64,000 nt of DNA. It comes from Pseudomonas frederiksbergensis. GTDB lineage: Bacteria; Pseudomonadota; Gammaproteobacteria; Pseudomonadales; Pseudomonadaceae. This document shows, one piece after another, positions 13,188 to 22,235 of the stretch. Position 1 is the first letter of the stretch, and each line of letters opens with the position of its first letter. Made by a program: the position numbers and the translations under genes. The notes beneath the pieces are model-generated. The model saw only the letters and a program-made list of their open reading frames with translations, was not told the origin of the DNA and ran no database searches. The stretch is taken from positions 124,001 through 188,000 of the forward strand of contig NZ_JAAUOE010000002.1 in assembly GCF_017114915.1 (NCBI RefSeq). The letters run 5' to 3'.

Positions 13188-14594
13188 ATGTCGAAGTCGG
13201 TTCAACTCATCAAAGATCATGACGTCAAGTGGATTGATCTGCGCTTCACGGACACCAAAGGCACTCAGCACCACGTGACCATGCCGGCTCGCGATGCGCT
13301 GGATGAAGACTTCTTCGAAGTCGGCAAAATGTTCGACGGCTCCTCCATCTCTGGCTGGAAAGGTATCGAAGCCTCCGACATGATCCTGATGCCGGACGAT
13401 TCCACTGCCGTACTGGATCCGTTCACTGAAGAACCAACCCTGATCCTGGTCTGCGACATCATCGAACCTTCGAGCATGCAAGGCTATGACCGCGACCCAC
13501 GTGCGATCGCCAAGCGTGCCGAGGAGTACCTGAAGTCCACCGGCGTTGGCGATACCGCATACGCCGGTCCGGAGCCAGAGTTCTTCATCTTCGACCAAGT
13601 GAAGTTCAAGTCCGACATTTCCGGTTCCATGTTCAAAATCTACTCCGAACAAGGTTCGTGGATGTCCGACCAGGACATCGAAGGCGGTAACAAGGGCCAC
13701 CGTCCAGGCGTCAAAGGCGGCTACTTCCCGGTTCCACCGTTCGACCACGACCACGAAATCCGTACCTCCATGTGCAACGCACTGGAAGAAATGGGCCTGA
13801 CCGTCGAAGTTCACCACCACGAAGTGGCAACTGCCGGCCAGAACGAAATCGGCGTCAAGTTCAACACCCTGGTGAAGAAAGCCGACGAAACCCAAACCCT
13901 GAAGTATGTCGTGCACAACGTTGCCGATGCCTACGGCCGCACCGCGACCTTCATGCCTAAGCCTCTGTACGGCGACAACGGCTCGGGTATGCACGTACAC
14001 ATGTCCATCTGGAAAGATGGCAAGAACACCTTCGCAGGTGAAGGCTATGCCGGCCTGTCCGATACCGCTCTGTACTTCATCGGCGGCATCATCAAGCACG
14101 GTAAGGCCCTGAACGGCTTCACCAACCCGGCGACCAACTCCTACAAGCGTCTGGTTCCAGGCTTCGAAGCGCCAGTAATGCTGGCCTACTCGGCCCGTAA
14201 CCGCTCCGCTTCGATCCGCATTCCTTACGTGTCGAGCCCGAAAGCCCGCCGTATCGAAGCTCGCTTCCCGGATCCGGCTGCCAACCCGTACCTGGCCTTC
14301 GCTGCACTGCTGATGGCCGGTCTGGACGGTATCCAGAACAAGATCCACCCTGGCGACGCCGCTGACAAAAACCTGTACGACCTGCCGCCTGAAGAGGCGA
14401 AAGAGATCCCACAAGTTTGCGGCAGCCTGAAAGAAGCCCTGGAAGAGCTGGACAAAGGTCGTGCGTTCCTGACCAAAGGCGGCGTTTTCAGCGACGACTT
14501 CATCGACGCTTACATCGCGCTGAAAAGCGAAGAAGAAATCAAGGTTCGTACCTTCGTACACCCACTGGAATATGAGCTGTACTACAGCTGCTGA
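13188..14594 (+). CDS. glnA: Glutamine synthetase type I
   Basis: 468 residues. Condenses ammonia with glutamate using ATP; the dodecameric GSI of the cytoplasm. Conserved segments are [30 protein letters not shown] (ammonia/ATP site) and NRSASIRIP. The adenylylation tyrosine is in NLYDLPP at residue 397, the same number as in E. coli, so it is the GSI-beta form regulated by GlnE. Expression is probably sigma-54/NtrC driven (sites upstream), and a strong terminator follows at 14631-14655. The genes for NtrB/NtrC lie 2 kb downstream. Confidence 0.98.
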   Translation: MSKSVQLIKDHDVKWIDLRFTDTKGTQHHVTMPARDALDEDFFEVGKMFDGSSISGWKGIEASDMILMPDDSTAVLDPFTEEPTLILVCDIIEPSSMQGYDRDPRAIAKRAEEYLKSTGVGDTAYAGPEPEFFIFDQVKFKSDISGSMFKIYSEQGSWMSDQDIEGGNKGHRPGVKGGYFPVPPFDHDHEIRTSMCNALEEMGLTVEVHHHEVATAGQNEIGVKFNTLVKKADETQTLKYVVHNVADAYGRTATFMPKPLYGDNGSGMHVHMSIWKDGKNTFAGEGYAGLSDTALYFIGGIIKHGKALNGFTNPATNSYKRLVPGFEAPVMLAYSARNRSASIRIPYVSSPKARRIEARFPDPAANPYLAFAALLMAGLDGIQNKIHPGDAADKNLYDLPPEEAKEIPQVCGSLKEALEELDKGRAFLTKGGVFSDDFIDAYIALKSEEEIKVRTFVHPLEYELYYSC

Positions 14595-14630
14595 TCCGGT
14601 AGCGCCGCGGCACGCGGCGTGACAAAAGAG

Positions 14631-14655
14631 AGGCCTCCTTCGGGAGGCCTTTTTT
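14631..14655 (+). terminator. Intrinsic terminator of glnA
   Basis: 8-bp perfect stem AGGCCTCC / GGAGGCCT closed by a TTCG tetraloop and followed by a T run; it begins 36 nt after the glnA stop codon. Confidence 0.93.
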
Positions 14656-14728
14656 ATGGGCGAACGCCTGTCATCGGATGCCCGGTTGCGTGCATCATGC
14701 CCTTCATCCGATAAAGCCGAGCCCCCCC

Positions 14729-15277
14729 ATGCGTCTACGCCCATGCCTTGCCTTGTTCACTGCCTTGCTGGCCAACAGCGCTTTTGCCAGCCCGGCACCT
14801 GCCGCCCTCGCTCCGTTGCTTGGCACCATCGAGGAGCGCCTGGCGATTGCCGACCAGGTCGCGCTGAGCAAATGGGACAGCGGCAAACCTGTGGAAGACC
14901 GTCAACGCGAGCGCGAGGTGATTGCCGGAGCCGTCGCCCTGGCACCTGCCTATAAATTGAGCAATGAAGCCGTCGAACAGTTTTTCTCGGCGCAGATCGA
15001 GGCCAACAAACTGGTGCAATACGCGCATTTGTCTGACTGGCATGCGCAAGGCAAGGCACCCGACGATCCTCGCCCCGACCTCGTCGGGCAGATCCGCCCG
15101 CAACTTGATCAGTTACAAAAACGCCTGCTGCAACAACTGGCCGATTTCAGCCCTTATCGCAACGATCCGCAGTGCGCATCCTGGCTGGCCAAGGCCAATA
15201 AAACCGGCGCCCAGGCGCCACTGCGCGAGCTCGCCCGGGTACGCGCCACCGCCGAGTTGTGCAGCGCCAGCCGCTGA
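14729..15277 (+). CDS. Secreted chorismate mutase, AroQ gamma class
   Basis: 182 residues from the ATG at 14729 (MRLRPCLALFTALLANSAFA), which gives a clean signal peptide cleaved after AFA; upstream in-frame starts would bury it. Mature protein: an all-helical AroQ domain with DQVALSKWDSGKPVEDRQRE (the Lys and Arg/Glu of the active site) and QIEANKLVQYAHLSDW. This fits the periplasmic monofunctional chorismate mutases (*AroQ) that convert chorismate to prephenate outside the cytoplasm. Its position between glnA and ntrBC is a common pseudomonad order; the physiological role is unclear. Confidence 0.85.
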   Translation: MRLRPCLALFTALLANSAFASPAPAALAPLLGTIEERLAIADQVALSKWDSGKPVEDRQREREVIAGAVALAPAYKLSNEAVEQFFSAQIEANKLVQYAHLSDWHAQGKAPDDPRPDLVGQIRPQLDQLQKRLLQQLADFSPYRNDPQCASWLAKANKTGAQAPLRELARVRATAELCSASR

Positions 15278-15378
15278 GCCGGCCTGCCGATATGCGCTGA
15301 GGTGCTCTATGCTCAGCGCTTAGTCGCCACGAACGGAACAGGGCCGGACACTTGCCCAACGGCCAATGGAAGCCTGCA

Positions 15379-15894
15379 ATGCGCTCATTGTTGTTATGCC
15401 TGCTCGTACTGATCGCTCTGCCCGCCGCCGCGCAGATCTACAAGTACACCGACGCCAACGGCAACACCGCCTACAGCAATCAACCGCCCGATGGCGTTAA
15501 CGCTCGACTGGTGGAATTACCACCGCTCAACAGCGTCGAGCGCCAGTCGCCAAGCGAGCCGGTAGCGCCGGCGCAAGCCAGTAGCCGCGAACAGCCCGGC
15601 AGCGCCTATCAAGTGCTGGAACTGACCGGCCTGCCCACCGAAGAAGCCCTGCGCGCCAACAATGGCACGTTCACCGTCGGTGTACTGATTCAACCGCGCC
15701 TGCAAGGCACTCACCGATTGAGGCTGTTGCTGGATGATCAACCCTACGGCCAGCCGAGCAACGTACCGACTCTGCAACTGGTGAACATTGACCGTGGCGA
15801 GCACAACCTCGCGGTTCAGGTGATCGATGGGCAAAAGGTCGTGCAACAGAGCCCCACCGTGACCTTCACCGTGCAGCGAGTGCATAAGCCTTGA
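15379..15894 (+). CDS. DUF4124 domain exported protein, copy 1
   Basis: 171 residues from the ATG at 15379 (MRSLLLCLLVLIALPAAAQ, signal peptide). The mature N-terminus IYKYTDANGNTAYSNQPP is the DUF4124 signature. The C-terminal half is an Ig-like beta domain (about 80-165). The function is unknown. It overlaps the next DUF4124 gene by 4 nt and is about 100 nt downstream of the chorismate mutase. The second gene is a clear paralogue (shared YKYTD/FTYVD motif and NIDRGEHNL / NIDRGSHNL). Confidence 0.85.
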   Translation: MRSLLLCLLVLIALPAAAQIYKYTDANGNTAYSNQPPDGVNARLVELPPLNSVERQSPSEPVAPAQASSREQPGSAYQVLELTGLPTEEALRANNGTFTVGVLIQPRLQGTHRLRLLLDDQPYGQPSNVPTLQLVNIDRGEHNLAVQVIDGQKVVQQSPTVTFTVQRVHKP

Positions 15895-16508
15895 GGATCT
15901 GGCTGTTGGTCGCGTGCCTGCTCAGTCTGCCGGCAATGGCTGAGGTTTTTACCTACGTCGACGCCCAGGGTAATCGAGTCTTCACCGATCAGCCGGGCAC
16001 CCGCAACGCCAAGCGTGTGCCACTGGCGACAAGCAATCGAATGTCGGCCAACCCGAGCGGCGCCCCCGTGACGGCAGCGAAAGAAACCAAAGCCAAACCA
16101 CTGTTTCATTACGACATGCTTCGGGTACTGGTGCCGGAACCGGATGCCACGATCCGTAGCAGTGCCGGTGAATTGATCGTCAGCGTTACCAGCGAACCCG
16201 GCCTGCAACAGGGTCATCGTTACCGTTTGCTGCTGGACGGCCAGCCCACCGCCGAGCCCGGCCCGAGCCCGGTGTTCGCCCTGAGCAATATCGACCGCGG
16301 CAGTCACAACCTGTCGGTGGAAATCCTCGACGAACAGGGCCGCACCGTGGAACGCACGGCCAATCAGCCGTTCCACATGCTGCGTATCTCCCTCGCGCAG
16401 AAACGCCAGGCCAAACCTTGCGCCCTCACCGACTACGGCCAACGGCCGGAATGCCCTCTCAAAGACAAGCCTGAAGAAGAAAGAAGCTCCTTGCTGCGCT
16501 TCTTCTAA
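15891..16508 (+). CDS. DUF4124 domain exported protein, copy 2
   Basis: 205 residues starting at a TTG that overlaps the TGA of copy 1 (TTGA), giving RIWLLVACLLSLPAMA as signal peptide and VFTYVDAQGNRVFTDQPG as the DUF4124 motif. The C-terminal Ig-like domain has NIDRGSHNLSVEILD, parallel to copy 1. The pair looks like an old tandem duplication with translational coupling. The function is unknown; it is probably periplasmic. Confidence 0.83.
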   Translation: MRIWLLVACLLSLPAMAEVFTYVDAQGNRVFTDQPGTRNAKRVPLATSNRMSANPSGAPVTAAKETKAKPLFHYDMLRVLVPEPDATIRSSAGELIVSVTSEPGLQQGHRYRLLLDGQPTAEPGPSPVFALSNIDRGSHNLSVEILDEQGRTVERTANQPFHMLRISLAQKRQAKPCALTDYGQRPECPLKDKPEEERSSLLRFF

Positions 16509-16525
16509 CTTCGTTCAGGTTGGCG

Positions 16526-16540
16526 CACTCTATTGGTGCA
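16526..16540 (+). promoter_or_regulatory. Probable NtrC site upstream of ntrB
   Basis: GCACT-CTATT-GGTGC is a 15-bp dyad matching the NtrC pattern GCACC-N5-GGTGC with one mismatch. It is followed directly by a further GCAC...GCACC pair (16538-16552). It lies about 200 bp upstream of ntrB, so it could give NtrC autoregulation. Confidence 0.55.
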
Positions 16541-16665
16541 CTCATCTGCACCGTACTCACATTTCAACCCATTTTGGTTCGAAAGTACTCGCAAAAACTG
16601 GCAGAACGCCACGCAAACGAGCGTAAAACGCCTGTTTCAGGCTCTAAACGCTTCTTTTCGGAGCC

Positions 16666-16682
16666 TTGGTTTGGTTTTTGCA
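16666..16682 (+). promoter_or_regulatory. Possible weak sigma-54 promoter for ntrBC
   Basis: TTGG-N10-GCA with the correct GG-N10-GC geometry, but the CAC of the -24 box is absent (TTGGTTTGGTTTTTGCA). It lies 57 nt upstream of the ntrB ATG and below the NtrC-type dyad. Confidence 0.35.
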
Positions 16683-16738
16683 TTTTCCTCGTATCAGCGC
16701 TTGTTTCCTTTCGCGCGCCCGGCTCCAAAGAGGTCCTG

Positions 16739-17824
16739 ATGACCATTAGCGACGCACTGCACCGCTTGCTACTCGACAACCTGACCACCGCCACCATTCT
16801 GCTCGACGCCGAACTGCGCCTCGAATACATGAACCCCGCGGCGGAGATGCTGCTGGCCATCAGCGGCCAGCGCAGCCATGGGCAGTTCATCAGTGAGTTG
16901 TTCACCGAATCCACCGAAGCGCTGAACTCCCTGCGTCAGGCGGTCGAGCAGGCGCACCCGTTCACCAAGCGCGAAGCGATGCTCACCGCCCTCACCGGCC
17001 AGACCCTGACCGTCGACTACGCGGTAACGCCGATCCTGAGCAATGGCGACACGATGCTGCTGCTGGAGGTTCATCCCCGCGACCGCTTGCTGCGGATCAC
17101 CAAGGAAGAGGCGCAGCTGTCGAAGCAGGAAACCAGCAAGATGCTGGTGCGCGGCCTCGCCCACGAGATCAAGAATCCGCTGGGCGGAATTCGCGGCGCG
17201 GCACAGTTGCTCGCCCGTGAGTTGCCGGAGGAAAGCCTGCGCGACTACACCAATGTGATCATTGAAGAGGCCGATCGCCTGCGCAACCTGGTGGATCGCA
17301 TGCTCGGCTCCAACAAGCTGCCGTCGCTGGCCATGTGCAACGTCCATGAAGTGCTGGAACGTGTGTGTCAGTTGGTGGAGGCCGAAAGTCAGGGCTGCAT
17401 CACTTTGGTGCGCGACTATGACCCAAGCATTCCGGATGTCTTGATCGATCGCGAACAGATGATTCAAGCCGTGCTGAACATCGTGCGCAACGCGATGCAG
17501 GCCATCAGCAGCCAGAACGAACTGCGCCTTGGCCGCATCAGCTTGCGTACCCGCACCATGCGCCAGTTCACCATCGGCCACGTGCGCCATCGCCTGGTGA
17601 CCAAGATCGAAATCATCGACAACGGCCCGGGAATCCCCGCCGAGCTGCAGGAAACCATCTTCTTCCCCATGGTCAGCGGCCGCCCGGACGGTACCGGGCT
17701 GGGCCTGGCCATCACCCAGAACATCATCAGCCAGCACCAGGGCCTGATCGAATGTGACAGCCATCCAGGCCACACCACGTTCTCGATCTTTCTGCCACTG
17801 GAACAAGGAGCCACATCGACATGA
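16739..17824 (+). CDS. glnL: Nitrogen regulation sensor histidine kinase NtrB
   Basis: 361 residues from the ATG at 16739 (MTISDALHRLLLDNLTT), the usual NtrB length and start; an upstream in-frame extension has no family support. Cytoplasmic kinase/phosphatase that phosphorylates NtrC under nitrogen limitation and is controlled by PII. PAS domain (about 10-120), phosphoacceptor H142 in LAHEIKNPLGG, N box NIVRNAMQA, G1 DNGPGIP and G2 GRPDGTGLGLAI. Its stop overlaps the ntrC start by 4 nt. Confidence 0.96.
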   Translation: MTISDALHRLLLDNLTTATILLDAELRLEYMNPAAEMLLAISGQRSHGQFISELFTESTEALNSLRQAVEQAHPFTKREAMLTALTGQTLTVDYAVTPILSNGDTMLLLEVHPRDRLLRITKEEAQLSKQETSKMLVRGLAHEIKNPLGGIRGAAQLLARELPEESLRDYTNVIIEEADRLRNLVDRMLGSNKLPSLAMCNVHEVLERVCQLVEAESQGCITLVRDYDPSIPDVLIDREQMIQAVLNIVRNAMQAISSQNELRLGRISLRTRTMRQFTIGHVRHRLVTKIEIIDNGPGIPAELQETIFFPMVSGRPDGTGLGLAITQNIISQHQGLIECDSHPGHTTFSIFLPLEQGATST

Positions 17825-19257
17825 GCCGTAGTGAAACCGTGTGGATCGTCGATGACGACCGTTCTATCCGTTGGGTCCTGGAAAAAGCCTTGCAGCAGGA
17901 GGGCATGACCACGCAAAGCTTCGACAGCGCCGATGGCGTGATGAGCCGCCTGGCGCGCCAGCAGCCGGACGTGATCATCTCCGACATCCGCATGCCGGGT
18001 GCCAGCGGTCTGGACCTTCTGGCGCGGATTCGCGAACAACACCCACGGTTGCCGGTGATCATCATGACCGCGCACTCCGATCTGGACAGCGCTGTCGCGT
18101 CCTATCAGGGCGGCGCGTTCGAATACCTGCCCAAGCCGTTCGACGTCGACGAAGCCGTATCGCTGGTCAAGCGCGCCAATCAGCACGCTCAGGAACAGCA
18201 AGGCCTGGAAGTCGTCCCAACGCTGACCCGCACCCCGGAAATCATCGGCGAAGCGCCGGCGATGCAGGAAGTGTTTCGCGCCATCGGGCGCTTGAGCCAC
18301 TCCAACATCACCGTGCTGATCAACGGCGAATCCGGTACCGGTAAAGAACTGGTGGCCCACGCCCTGCACCGTCACAGCCCACGGGCGGCTTCGCCGTTCA
18401 TTGCGTTGAACATGGCGGCGATCCCCAAGGATCTGATGGAGTCCGAGCTGTTCGGCCATGAAAAAGGCGCGTTCACCGGCGCGGCCAATCTGCGTCGCGG
18501 GCGTTTTGAACAGGCCGATGGCGGCACGCTGTTCCTCGATGAAATCGGCGACATGCCGGCGGACACTCAGACCCGCTTGCTGCGGGTACTGGCGGACGGC
18601 GAGTTTTACCGCGTTGGCGGTCATGTGCCGGTGAAGGTCGATGTGCGAATCATCGCCGCGACGCACCAGAATCTGGAAACCCTGGTGCATGCCGGAAAAT
18701 TCCGTGAGGACTTGTTTCACCGCCTCAACGTGATCCGCATCCACATTCCACGGCTGTCGGACCGTCGCGAAGACATCCCGACCCTGGCCAAGCACTTCCT
18801 CAGCCGCGCCGCGCAAGAATTGGCCGTGGAACCGAAGCTGCTGAAAAGCGAAACCGAGGAATACCTGAAAAACCTGCCATGGCCGGGTAACGTGCGCCAG
18901 CTGGAGAACACCTGCCGCTGGATCACCGTGATGGCTTCGGGTCGTGAAGTGCACATCAGCGACCTGCCGCCGGAGCTGCTGAGCCTGCCGCAGGATTCGG
19001 CACCGGTGACCAACTGGGAACAGGCACTGCGCCAGTGGGCCGATCAGGCCCTGGCACGCGGTCAGTCGAGCCTGCTCGACAGCGCCGTGCCGAGTTTCGA
19101 GCGGATCATGATCGAAACCGCCCTCAAACACACCGCCGGCCGCCGTCGCGACGCCGCCGTGCTGCTGGGCTGGGGCCGCAATACCTTGACGCGCAAGATC
19201 AAGGAATTGGGGATGAAGGTTGATGCTGGGGATGATGATGAGGGGGATGAGGGTTAA
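17821..19257 (+). CDS. glnG: Nitrogen regulation response regulator NtrC
   Basis: 478 residues. Sigma-54 activator of nitrogen-assimilation genes. Receiver domain with DDD at 11-13, phosphoacceptor D55 (SDIRMPG) and K105. AAA+ domain with Walker A GESGTGKE at 169-176, sigma-54 contact loop GAFTGA at 216-221 and Walker [12 protein letters not shown]-terminal Fis-like HTH ([35 protein letters not shown]). Overlaps ntrB by 4 nt. The sites upstream of glnA and ntrB are its likely targets. Confidence 0.97.
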   Translation: MSRSETVWIVDDDRSIRWVLEKALQQEGMTTQSFDSADGVMSRLARQQPDVIISDIRMPGASGLDLLARIREQHPRLPVIIMTAHSDLDSAVASYQGGAFEYLPKPFDVDEAVSLVKRANQHAQEQQGLEVVPTLTRTPEIIGEAPAMQEVFRAIGRLSHSNITVLINGESGTGKELVAHALHRHSPRAASPFIALNMAAIPKDLMESELFGHEKGAFTGAANLRRGRFEQADGGTLFLDEIGDMPADTQTRLLRVLADGEFYRVGGHVPVKVDVRIIAATHQNLETLVHAGKFREDLFHRLNVIRIHIPRLSDRREDIPTLAKHFLSRAAQELAVEPKLLKSETEEYLKNLPWPGNVRQLENTCRWITVMASGREVHISDLPPELLSLPQDSAPVTNWEQALRQWADQALARGQSSLLDSAVPSFERIMIETALKHTAGRRRDAAVLLGWGRNTLTRKIKELGMKVDAGDDDEGDEG

Positions 19258-19267
19258 TTCCCTTACC

Positions 19268-19380
19268 TGATCGTTCCCACGCTCCCGCGTGGGAATGCCT
19301 CAATGGACGCTCCGCGTCCGCTTCGGCAGGGACGCGGAGCGCCCCGGGCTGCATTCCCACGCAGAGCGTGGGAACGATCA
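19268..19380. repeat. 110-bp palindromic intergenic element, copy 1
   Basis: Outer arms TGATCGTTCCCACGC / GCGTGGGAACGATCA and inner arms GGACGCTCCGCGTCC / GACGCGGAGCG form a nested palindrome of 113 bp. Two further copies occur at 20709-20812 and 32788-32899 in the same kind of gene-free gap. Confidence 0.85.
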
Positions 19381-19604
19381 AATAGACCCTCTGTGCACCG
19401 CCGCAATGCACCGTGAACCGCAATCGCGCACGGCAACAGATCCGAAATCCCGCCTGCGTTCGCAATCGAACCTCTATCGAAAAAACACGAAAGCCCCGGA
19501 ACACGGGGCCTTCAGCGCTGCGCAGCGACTTTTTGCTTCAACCCGTTAAAAACTGGCACGCCCCCTGCAATAGCCCAATCAGTGATTCGATTCACTACCC
19601 AGTT

Positions 19605-19804
19605 TCGGGGACCTTGGTACAGGCAGGCCGGGGATTCCCCTCTTTACACCAGGCTCATACCGCAACAGCGACGAGCCCATCCCGTTTTGGGGTCCTTGGT
19701 ACAGGCAGGCCGGGGATTCCCTCTTTACACCTGGCTCACGACGCAATGCGCGAGCCCTCCCGTTTTGGGGAACCTTGGTACAGGCAGGCCGGGGATTCCC
19801 TCTT
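19605..19804. repeat. Three-copy tandem repeat, about 80-bp unit
   Basis: A 35-40-bp core reading GGGG-N-CCTTGGTAC, AGGCAGGCCGGGGATTCCC and then CTCTTTA occurs at 19612, 19694 and 19773 (spacing 82 and 79 bp). The spacers also resemble each other (TACACC-GGCTCA-ACGC, then CCCGTTTTGGGG). All three units have the same orientation. The unit is not coding in a consistent way. Confidence 0.85.
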
Positions 19805-20245
19805 TTATTGCTCTCGGAGATGGATCTCCAGCCGCCAGCGGTCATCGACCTCGCTACCGGCCCACTCGCCCTGCAGTGGCCGGGCCGCCACCACCGTCAG
19901 CAACAATCCTTCATCACTCAAACGCGTTCGCCAGTTCACGTCCTTGCCATTGAGCTTGAGCTGACCTTTCTGCGCACGGCCTTCAGCCTCAAACAGCAAT
20001 GCAACACTGCCGTCGACCAACTCGCCGTGGGTTTTGGGTTCGTTGTTGAACCACACCACCAGCCCATCGTCGGTCACCTCGACCTGCTGCAAAACGCTGG
20101 GGTCGGGCGCAGTCAGACGACCGATCATCAAACCCACCATCACCCCGACAATCGCCAGCGAACCCATCACCCGCGGGAATAGTTTCGAACGGGGATCCGC
20201 TTGCGGCGTAGAATGCTGCTCATCTTTACCTTCGGAGCCGTGCAT
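19805..20245 (-). CDS. Hypothetical membrane-anchored protein
   Basis: 146 residues. A short charged N-terminus is followed by one membrane segment (about 28-46, [17 protein letters not shown]) and a soluble, probably periplasmic domain of about 95 residues ([34 protein letters not shown]). I do not recognise the family. Its ATG (20243-20245) overlaps the trmL ATG head to head by 2 nt; an AAGGA sequence 11 nt upstream supports it weakly, so a later start is possible. The stop codon abuts the tandem repeats. Confidence 0.7.
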   Translation of the reverse strand: MHGSEGKDEQHSTPQADPRSKLFPRVMGSLAIVGVMVGLMIGRLTAPDPSVLQQVEVTDDGLVVWFNNEPKTHGELVDGSVALLFEAEGRAQKGQLKLNGKDVNWRTRLSDEGLLLTVVAARPLQGEWAGSEVDDRWRLEIHLREQ

Positions 20246-20699
20246 GTTTCACGTCATCCTTTTTCAACCAGAAATTCCGCCGAACACCGGCAACGTTATC
20301 AGGCTGTGCGCCAACAGTGGCTGCCACCTGCATTTGATCGAACCGCTGGGCTTCGAGATGGACGACAAGCGCCTGCGCCGGGCGGGCCTCGATTACCATG
20401 AGTATGCCACCCTGCAACGCCATGCAGACCTCGCCAGCTGTCTGGAAAGCCTCGGTCATCCTCGGCTGTTCGCCTTTACCACCAAGGGCTCGCGGCCGTT
20501 CCACGAGGTCAGCTTCGCCGAAGGCGATGCCTTCCTTTTCGGCCCGGAAAGCCGTGGCTTGCCGGCCGAAGTGCTTGATGCCCTGCCCGGCGAACAACGC
20601 CTGCGCCTGCCCATGCGCGAAGGCTGCCGCAGTCTGAACCTGTCCAACACCGTGGCCATCGCCGTGTACGAAGCCTGGCGCCAGCTCGGGTTCAAGTAA
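20244..20699 (+). CDS. trmL: tRNA (cytidine/uridine-34-2'-O)-methyltransferase TrmL
   Basis: 151 residues from the ATG at 20244 preceded by CGGAG; SPOUT/trefoil-knot methyltransferase modifying the wobble ribose of tRNA-Leu. Motifs: [18 protein letters not shown], the knot segments [11 protein letters not shown] and [28 protein letters not shown]. In-frame sequence upstream of 20244 is shadow of the divergent hypothetical gene. Its promoter must lie inside that gene, because the two start codons overlap. Confidence 0.95.
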   Translation: MFHVILFQPEIPPNTGNVIRLCANSGCHLHLIEPLGFEMDDKRLRRAGLDYHEYATLQRHADLASCLESLGHPRLFAFTTKGSRPFHEVSFAEGDAFLFGPESRGLPAEVLDALPGEQRLRLPMREGCRSLNLSNTVAIAVYEAWRQLGFK

Positions 20700-20708
20700 C
20701 CCCGCGAC

Positions 20709-20812
20709 TGATCGTCCCCACGCTCCGCGTGGGAATGCAGCCCGTGACGCTCCGCGTCACTGGACGCGGAGCCTCCCTAGAGGCATTCCCATGCAGAGCG
20801 TGGGAACGATCA
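20709..20812. repeat. 110-bp palindromic intergenic element, copy 2
   Basis: 104 bp with the same outer arms (TGATCGTCCCCACGC / GCGTGGGAACGATCA) and inner GTGACGCTCCGCGTCAC as copy 1. It sits between trmL and the secB terminator. Confidence 0.85.
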
Positions 20813-20825
20813 TCTACCGCCCAAG

Positions 20826-20853
20826 AAAAAAGCGCCTGTTACGGCGCTTTTTT
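20826..20853. terminator. Terminator of the secB operon (bidirectional)
   Basis: AAAAAAGCGCC / GGCGCTTTTTT stem with a 6-nt loop, T-rich on both strands. It lies 19 nt after the secB stop on the minus strand and can also stop trmL transcripts. Confidence 0.88.
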
Positions 20854-20871
20854 CGTTACGGCATCGAACGC

Positions 20872-21357
20872 TTATTGAACGGTCGGAGTCTCGCCCGCCG
20901 CCTGCATGCGTTGCAGCTCTTGTGCGTACAGCGCGTCGAAGTTCACCGGGGCCAGCATCAGGGCCGGGAACGAACCGCGGGTCACCAGGCTGTCCAGGGT
21001 TTCGCGAGCGTACGGGAACAGGATGTTCGGGCAGAACGCGCCCAGGGTATGGCTCATCGAAGCCGCGTCCAGGTTCTTGATCAAGAAGATCCCGGCCTGT
21101 TGCACTTCAGCAATGAACGCCACTTCTTCACCGTTTTTCACGGTGACCGACAGGGTCAGCACGACTTCGTGGAAATCGCCTTCCAACGCCTTCTGGCGAG
21201 TGTTCAGATCCAGACCGACGCTCGGCTCCCACTGCTGGCGGAAGATCGCCGGGCTTTTCGGGGCTTCGAAGGACAAGTCACGTACGTAGATGCGCTGCAA
21301 GGAGAATTGCGGTGCGTTTTCTTCTTCGCTAGCTGCAGTGTTCTGTTGGTCAGTCAT
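20872..21357 (-). CDS. secB: Protein-export chaperone SecB
   Basis: 161 residues. Tetrameric cytoplasmic chaperone that keeps preproteins unfolded and delivers them to SecA. Family segments: [63 protein letters not shown] and [14 protein letters not shown]. Third gene of a minus-strand operon rhodanese - grxC - secB, with a terminator downstream. Identification is firm. Confidence 0.97.
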   Translation of the reverse strand: MTDQQNTAASEEENAPQFSLQRIYVRDLSFEAPKSPAIFRQQWEPSVGLDLNTRQKALEGDFHEVVLTLSVTVKNGEEVAFIAEVQQAGIFLIKNLDAASMSHTLGAFCPNILFPYARETLDSLVTRGSFPALMLAPVNFDALYAQELQRMQAAGETPTVQ

Positions 21358-21413
21358 CTCAGATCCTTTCTGATCTCGGGTCTTATAGAGTTAGCTATGG
21401 TTGAGTAAGGCAG

Positions 21414-21668
21414 TCAGGCCTTGAGCAGGGCGTCGAGCTTGCCGGCGCGCTCCAGGGCAAACAAATCATCACAGCCGCCCACGTGTGTGCTGCCGATCCA
21501 GATCTGCGGCACGGACGTACGCCCGGCCTTCTGAGCCATCGCGGCACGCACCTGCGGCTTGCCATCGACCTTGATCTCTTCGAAGGCCACGCCTTTGTTC
21601 TCGAGCAAATACTTGGCTCGGGAACAATAAGGGCAGTAATCGCTGGAATAGACGACGACGTTGTTCAT
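21414..21668 (-). CDS. grxC: Glutaredoxin 3
   Basis: 84 residues, standard GrxC size. Glutathione-dependent thiol-disulfide reductase. Active site YCPYCSRAK (Cys12 and Cys15), cis-Pro segment TSVPQIWIG and GGCDDLFALE for glutathione binding. It starts 1 nt after the rhodanese-like gene's stop on the same strand and precedes secB. Confidence 0.96.
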   Translation of the reverse strand: MNNVVVYSSDYCPYCSRAKYLLENKGVAFEEIKVDGKPQVRAAMAQKAGRTSVPQIWIGSTHVGGCDDLFALERAGKLDALLKA

Positions 21669-21669
21669 A

Positions 21670-22083
21670 TCACTTCACCAGCGGCAGATTGTCGGCTTTC
21701 CAGCTGGAAATACCGCCAGACAGCTTGGCAGCGGTGAAACCGGCTTTCACCAGTTCACGGGCATGAGTGCCGGCAGTCTGGCCCATGGCGTCGACCAGGA
21801 TAATGGTCTTGGCCTTGTGCTTTTCCAGTTCGCCGACGCGTGCGGTCAGTTTGTCCTGAGGAATGTTCAACGCGCCAACGATGTGACCGGCGGCGAAATC
21901 CTTGCTCGGACGAATGTCGATCACCACGCCTGCGTCCTTGTTGACCAGCCCGGTCAGTTCACCGGTGCTCAGGCTGCGGCCGCCGCCTTGCATCTGATAA
22001 GCGATCAGCAACGCCAGCAGTACGACGAAGATACCGACGAGCAGATAGTGGTTGGTGGCAAATTGAATCAGGTTAGCAACCAT
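21670..22083 (-). CDS. Membrane-anchored rhodanese-fold protein lacking the catalytic cysteine
   Basis: 137 residues from the ATG at 22081-22083 (MVANLIQFATNHYLLVG); starts further upstream lack family support. One N-terminal membrane helix (about 14-30) and a rhodanese fold (VVIDIRPSKDFAAGHIVGALNIP, then GGISSWKADNLPLVK). The active-site loop position reads LVDAMGQTAG, and the protein contains no cysteine at all, so it cannot act as a sulfurtransferase. It is the first gene of the rhodanese-grxC-secB operon and divergent from gpmI. Confidence 0.9.
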   Translation of the reverse strand: MVANLIQFATNHYLLVGIFVVLLALLIAYQMQGGGRSLSTGELTGLVNKDAGVVIDIRPSKDFAAGHIVGALNIPQDKLTARVGELEKHKAKTIILVDAMGQTAGTHARELVKAGFTAAKLSGGISSWKADNLPLVK

Positions 22084-22235
22084 CGAAGGAGGTTCCAGGG
22101 CGTTAAAATGTCGGCCAGTATACACAGCCACTATGGTGGGCCAAACCCCGTCCGGCGGTGACGCGGTCGGAACTTCGCTTTAAACTCCTACTCCCTTTTC
22201 CATCGCCTCTTTTAATTCAGCCACGAGTGGAATCC

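Larger units (their letters stand above)
19258..19804. other. ntrC downstream intergenic region (repeat-rich)
   Basis: 547 nt with no credible gene. It holds palindromic element copy 1 (19268-19380), a stretch without recognised features (19381-19605), and a three-copy tandem repeat (19605-19804) that runs up to the stop codon of the minus-strand hypothetical gene. A hairpin CCCCGGAACACGGGG at 19495-19509, flanked by A and G/C, is too weak to call a terminator. Confidence 0.75.
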
